Shown one piece after another: positions 31,663 to 34,855 of a stretch of 34,855 nt of DNA. Within the stretch, counting starts at the first letter, position 1. Every line of letters starts with the position of its first letter. Below the pieces are notes generated by a model. That model ran no database searches. It had not been told where the DNA came from and saw only the letters and a program-made list of their open reading frames with translations. The stretch lies in contig NZ_JAKDUR010000022.1 of the NCBI RefSeq assembly GCF_030457605.1, positions 1 through 34,855 on the forward strand, given 5' to 3'. The DNA comes from Halomonas sp. (GTDB lineage: Bacteria; Pseudomonadota; Gammaproteobacteria; Pseudomonadales; Halomonadaceae). The translations under genes were made by a program, and so were the position numbers.

Positions 31663-34600
31663 TGAATTTTTCCAATTTCTTCATCAAGCGACCGATCTTT
31701 GCCACTGTCATTGCGATCATCCTGACGATAATCGGGATCATGAGCATGCGGGTGCTGCCCATCGAGCAGTACCCGAGCATTGTGCCGCCCACCGTTTCGG
31801 TCAGCGCGCAGTTCCCCGGCGCCGATGCTGAAACGGTGGCACAAACGGTGGCCGCACCGCTGGCCGAGGCGGTCAACGGTGTCGAGAACATGCTCTACAT
31901 GACCTCGACCAGTGCCGATAACGGCTCGATGAGCCTGAGTATCGCGTTTGATATCGGTACCGATGGCGACATAAACACCATCAACGTCAATAACCGGGTG
32001 CAGGGGGCGCTTTCGAGCCTGCCCGAGGCGGTGCAGGCCCAGGGGGTCAAGGTCGAGCTTAAATCCAGCTCGATTCTGATGCTGGTGGCATTGACCTCAC
32101 CCCAGGGTGACTATGATCGCGTCTACCTGCAGAACTACGCCACACTCAACATTCTTGACGAGCTGCGCCAGGTGCCTGGTGTGGGCGAGGCGGAAGTGCT
32201 GGGTGGCGGCGAGTTCGCCATGCGTATCTGGATGGACCCCAACAAGCTGGCCCAGTACGACCTGACGCCGGCCGAAGTGGCATCGGCCATTCGCTCGCAG
32301 AATACCGAGGTGCCGGCCGGTAGTCTGGCGGCGACGCCGCAAAGCGAGCCCCGGGCATTTACCTATACCATTACCGCAGGCGGGCGCCTCAACAACGTTG
32401 ATGATTTCCGCAATATTGCGCTGCGTACCAATCCTGACGGCTCGTCATTGCATCTTGACGATGTAGCACGCGTTGAGCTCGGGGCCTCGTTCTATGGCGT
32501 TGAGGCGCGGCTGAACGGCGGCACCATGGCACCCATCATCATCAACCAGCAGCCGGGTGCCAATGCCCTTGAAACCGCGGCGGCGGTCAAGGAGACGATG
32601 AAGGAGCTGGAAGGGCGGTTCCCCGAAGGGCTCGATTACGTGGTGCCGTACGACACCACGCTGTTTATCGATGCCTCGGTGGAAACGGTACTGCACACCT
32701 TCATCGAAGCGTTTCTCATCGTGGGCGTGATTCTGTTTATCTTCCTGCAGAACTGGCGCTTTACGGTCATCGCCATGTCGGTGGTGCCGGTGTCGGTACT
32801 GGCAACGTTTGCCGGTTTTTACCTGTTCGGCTTTTCGATCAACCTGTTGACGCTATTTGCGCTGGTGCTATCCATAGGCATCGTGGTGGACGATGCCATA
32901 TTGGTGGTGGAAAACGTCGAGCGGGTGCTCAGCGAAGAGGACGTGACCGTTCCACAAGCGACCATGCGGGCCATGCAGGAGGTCGGCGGGCCGGTTATTG
33001 CGACGTCGTTGATCATGGCGGCAGTGTTTGTACCGGTGGCTTTCCTTGGTGGCTTTACCGGCCAGATCTATCAGCAATTCGCCCTCACCGTGGCTATCTC
33101 AGTGGCGTTCTCGGCGCTGATGGCGCTGACCTTTACGCCGGCGCTATCGGCCATTTTCATCAAGCACAAAAGGGACAGCGAAGAGTCCCGATTCCAGCGG
33201 GCTCTGCATACTCCGCTGCGCTTGTTCGACCGCCTGTTCGCCGGTATTACTGCTGCGTACATGGCGGCAGTCAAGGTACTGGTGCGTTTCTGGGGGCTGG
33301 CGCTGGTGCTGGTGGTGCTGGTGTGCGGGGCGACCTGGTGGCTCTACGAAAACACGCCCGCCACCCTGGTGCCGGAAACCGATCAGGGGCTTGTGCTTGC
33401 CAGTGTTTCATTGCCCGACTCCGCGTCGCTGGCACGGACACGGGACTACATGTCGCGGTTATCCGAGCATATCGAGGAGATCCCCGGCGTGGAGTATTCC
33501 TCTGCGGTTGCCGGCTACGACATGCTCTCGGGGGCGGTCAATACGGCGCGTGGCATCATGTTCATCAGCCTGGAACCCTGGGCAGAGCGAGACCTGACTG
33601 CCACTGACTTGGTTGGGCGGATCATGAAACTGGGGGCCGAAGTGGAAGGCGGTACGGCGATGGCGTTCAACGTCCCGCCGATTATCGGGCTCTCCACTAC
33701 CGGCGGCTTTACCGGTTACCTCCAGTCGTTTGACGGCGCTTCGCCCAAGGAGCTTTATCAGGCGTCGCTTAAAGTCATGCAGGCGGCTAACCAGAAGCCG
33801 GGGCTTAACCGTGTCTTTAGTACCTTCAACGTCAACGTGCCGGGTTATCGCGCCGAAATCGACAAGCAAAAAGCGCTGAGTTACGGCGTTTCACTGCAGT
33901 CGCTTTACTCGACGTTGTCCAATACCTTCGGTAACGGCTTTGTTAACTACTTCAGCTATCAGAACCGTAACTTCCAGGTCTATCTGCAAAACGAGGACGA
34001 GTTCCGCAAAACGCCGGACGACATCAGCAATGTGTACGTGCGTGGCGGCGACGGCAAACGGATTCCGCTGTCGGAGTTCGTCACGCTCGAACGTCAGACC
34101 AAGCCTTCGGTAGTGTCGCGCTTCGGGGTTTATCTGGGCGCACAGTTCCAGGGACAGCCGGCTGAAGGCTACAGCTCCACCCAGGCCATCGAAACCATGG
34201 AACAGATCGTGCAGGAAACCCTGGGCGATGAATGGGGCATGGGCTGGACCGGTACGGCGTATCAGGAATCTACCCAGGGTAGCGCGGCGACGCTTGCGAT
34301 TGTCTTCGGCATGCTGATGGTGTTTCTGATTCTGGCGGCCCAGTATGAAAGCTGGTCATTACCGCTTGCCGTGTTGACGGCCACGCCTTTCGCGCTGTTT
34401 GGGGGTATCGGTGGTATTGCCCTGCGCGGGTTGGACACCAGTGTTTACGTGCAGATCGGGATGCTGGTGGTCGTAGGGCTGGCGGCGAAGAATGCGATAT
34501 TGATCGTCGAGTTTGCCGAACTGCAGCGCAAGGAATTGGGCAAGAGCATCCGCGAAGCGGCCATTATCGCGGCAGAGCTGCGTTTCCGGCCCATCGTGAT

Positions 34601-34835
34601 GACATCTTTTGCCTTTATTCTGGGCACGTTACCGCTGGCGCTGGCTACCGGCGCAAGTGATACCAGTAGCCACCATATCGGTACCACCGTCTCGGTGGGC
34701 ATGGCTACGGTGGCGATTGTATCAAGCTGCTTTGTACCGAGCTTCTACGCCATGATTGCGCGGTCAGCCGACTGGATACACCGCAAGCGCGGTGCCCATG
34801 GGTCGTCCGAGGCAGAGACCCGGCACTCGTCGTAA
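31662..34835 (+). CDS. RND multidrug efflux pump, HAE1 family (AcrB/MexB type)
   Basis: This 1057-aa inner-membrane proton/drug antiporter is complete in the window. It has the family N-terminus NFFIKRPIFATVIAII and periplasmic porter domains. The TM4 proton-relay Asp pair is D410/D411 in SIGIVVDDAILVVENVE, and the TM10 Lys is K943 in LAAKNAILIVEFA. Twelve TM segments occur in two sixfold groups, each preceding a large periplasmic loop. The tail is polar (RGAHGSSEAETRHSS). It is the last gene of the operon here; only 20 bp of sequence follow, so a downstream gene or regulator cannot be excluded. Confidence 0.96.
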   Translation: MNFSNFFIKRPIFATVIAIILTIIGIMSMRVLPIEQYPSIVPPTVSVSAQFPGADAETVAQTVAAPLAEAVNGVENMLYMTSTSADNGSMSLSIAFDIGTDGDINTINVNNRVQGALSSLPEAVQAQGVKVELKSSSILMLVALTSPQGDYDRVYLQNYATLNILDELRQVPGVGEAEVLGGGEFAMRIWMDPNKLAQYDLTPAEVASAIRSQNTEVPAGSLAATPQSEPRAFTYTITAGGRLNNVDDFRNIALRTNPDGSSLHLDDVARVELGASFYGVEARLNGGTMAPIIINQQPGANALETAAAVKETMKELEGRFPEGLDYVVPYDTTLFIDASVETVLHTFIEAFLIVGVILFIFLQNWRFTVIAMSVVPVSVLATFAGFYLFGFSINLLTLFALVLSIGIVVDDAILVVENVERVLSEEDVTVPQATMRAMQEVGGPVIATSLIMAAVFVPVAFLGGFTGQIYQQFALTVAISVAFSALMALTFTPALSAIFIKHKRDSEESRFQRALHTPLRLFDRLFAGITAAYMAAVKVLVRFWGLALVLVVLVCGATWWLYENTPATLVPETDQGLVLASVSLPDSASLARTRDYMSRLSEHIEEIPGVEYSSAVAGYDMLSGAVNTARGIMFISLEPWAERDLTATDLVGRIMKLGAEVEGGTAMAFNVPPIIGLSTTGGFTGYLQSFDGASPKELYQASLKVMQAANQKPGLNRVFSTFNVNVPGYRAEIDKQKALSYGVSLQSLYSTLSNTFGNGFVNYFSYQNRNFQVYLQNEDEFRKTPDDISNVYVRGGDGKRIPLSEFVTLERQTKPSVVSRFGVYLGAQFQGQPAEGYSSTQAIETMEQIVQETLGDEWGMGWTGTAYQESTQGSAATLAIVFGMLMVFLILAAQYESWSLPLAVLTATPFALFGGIGGIALRGLDTSVYVQIGMLVVVGLAAKNAILIVEFAELQRKELGKSIREAAIIAAELRFRPIVMTSFAFILGTLPLALATGASDTSSHHIGTTVSVGMATVAIVSSCFVPSFYAMIARSADWIHRKRGAHGSSEAETRHSS

Positions 34836-34855
34836 CGAGCATTGCAACTAACTTG

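Overview
The window looks like a chromosomal segment of a high-GC, probably halophilic gammaproteobacterium, most likely Halomonadaceae. That placement is inferred from gene content: a Na+-type PomA/PomB-like stator pair, LpxR and HtrB/LpxL-type lipid A enzymes, a compact deo operon and an HAE1-type RND pump, with similar base composition throughout. I found no rRNA, tRNA, CRISPR array, prophage, insertion sequence or integron. Nearly all of the window is ordinary core and accessory chromosome.

Layout. (1) 1-5.6 kb: a secreted PRC-barrel protein with a C-terminal 11-residue repeat tail, a long non-coding leader, a DeaD/CsdA-type RNA helicase, endonuclease V (nfi), and a minus-strand pair made of a predicted amidoligase and a class I glutamine amidotransferase. 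(2) 5.6-11 kb: a large MscS-family channel, two minus-strand J-domain-type proteins (one lacks the HPD motif), and an unrecognised two-TM protein divergent from them. (3) 11-17 kb: a class V aminotransferase and a tightly overlapping nucleoside salvage operon, deoC-deoA-deoB-deoD-cdd. A short remnant of a CNT-family nucleoside transporter sits just upstream of deoC. (4) 17-20.1 kb: tenA, then a late lipid A acyltransferase bracketed by two paralogous small membrane proteins, and a VOC protein. (5) 20.3-25.7 kb: acyl-CoA dehydrogenase, LpxR-like deacylase, YghU-type GST, MOSC protein and OsmC. (6) 25.9-28.6 kb: the motA/motB (pomA/pomB-type) stator, a NudL-type Nudix hydrolase and a small NIF3-like protein. 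(7) 28.8-34.8 kb: a complete tripartite RND efflux operon (TolC-type channel, lipoprotein adaptor, pump). Both of its intergenic regions carry the same ATGTATGTA motif.

How the genes work together. The deo genes degrade deoxynucleosides to acetaldehyde and glyceraldehyde-3-phosphate, with Cdd feeding cytidine into the uridine pool. The amidoligase and amidotransferase probably form one amide-making and amide-cleaving module on an unknown substrate. The acyltransferase and LpxR act oppositely on lipid A acylation. The three RND genes encode one envelope-spanning pump.

The least explained parts, and the best candidates for something undescribed, are the amidoligase/amidotransferase pair, the J-protein/HPD-less J-protein/two-TM protein cluster, and the PRC-barrel protein with its LEA-like repeat tail. 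No exotic defence system or mobile element is visible.
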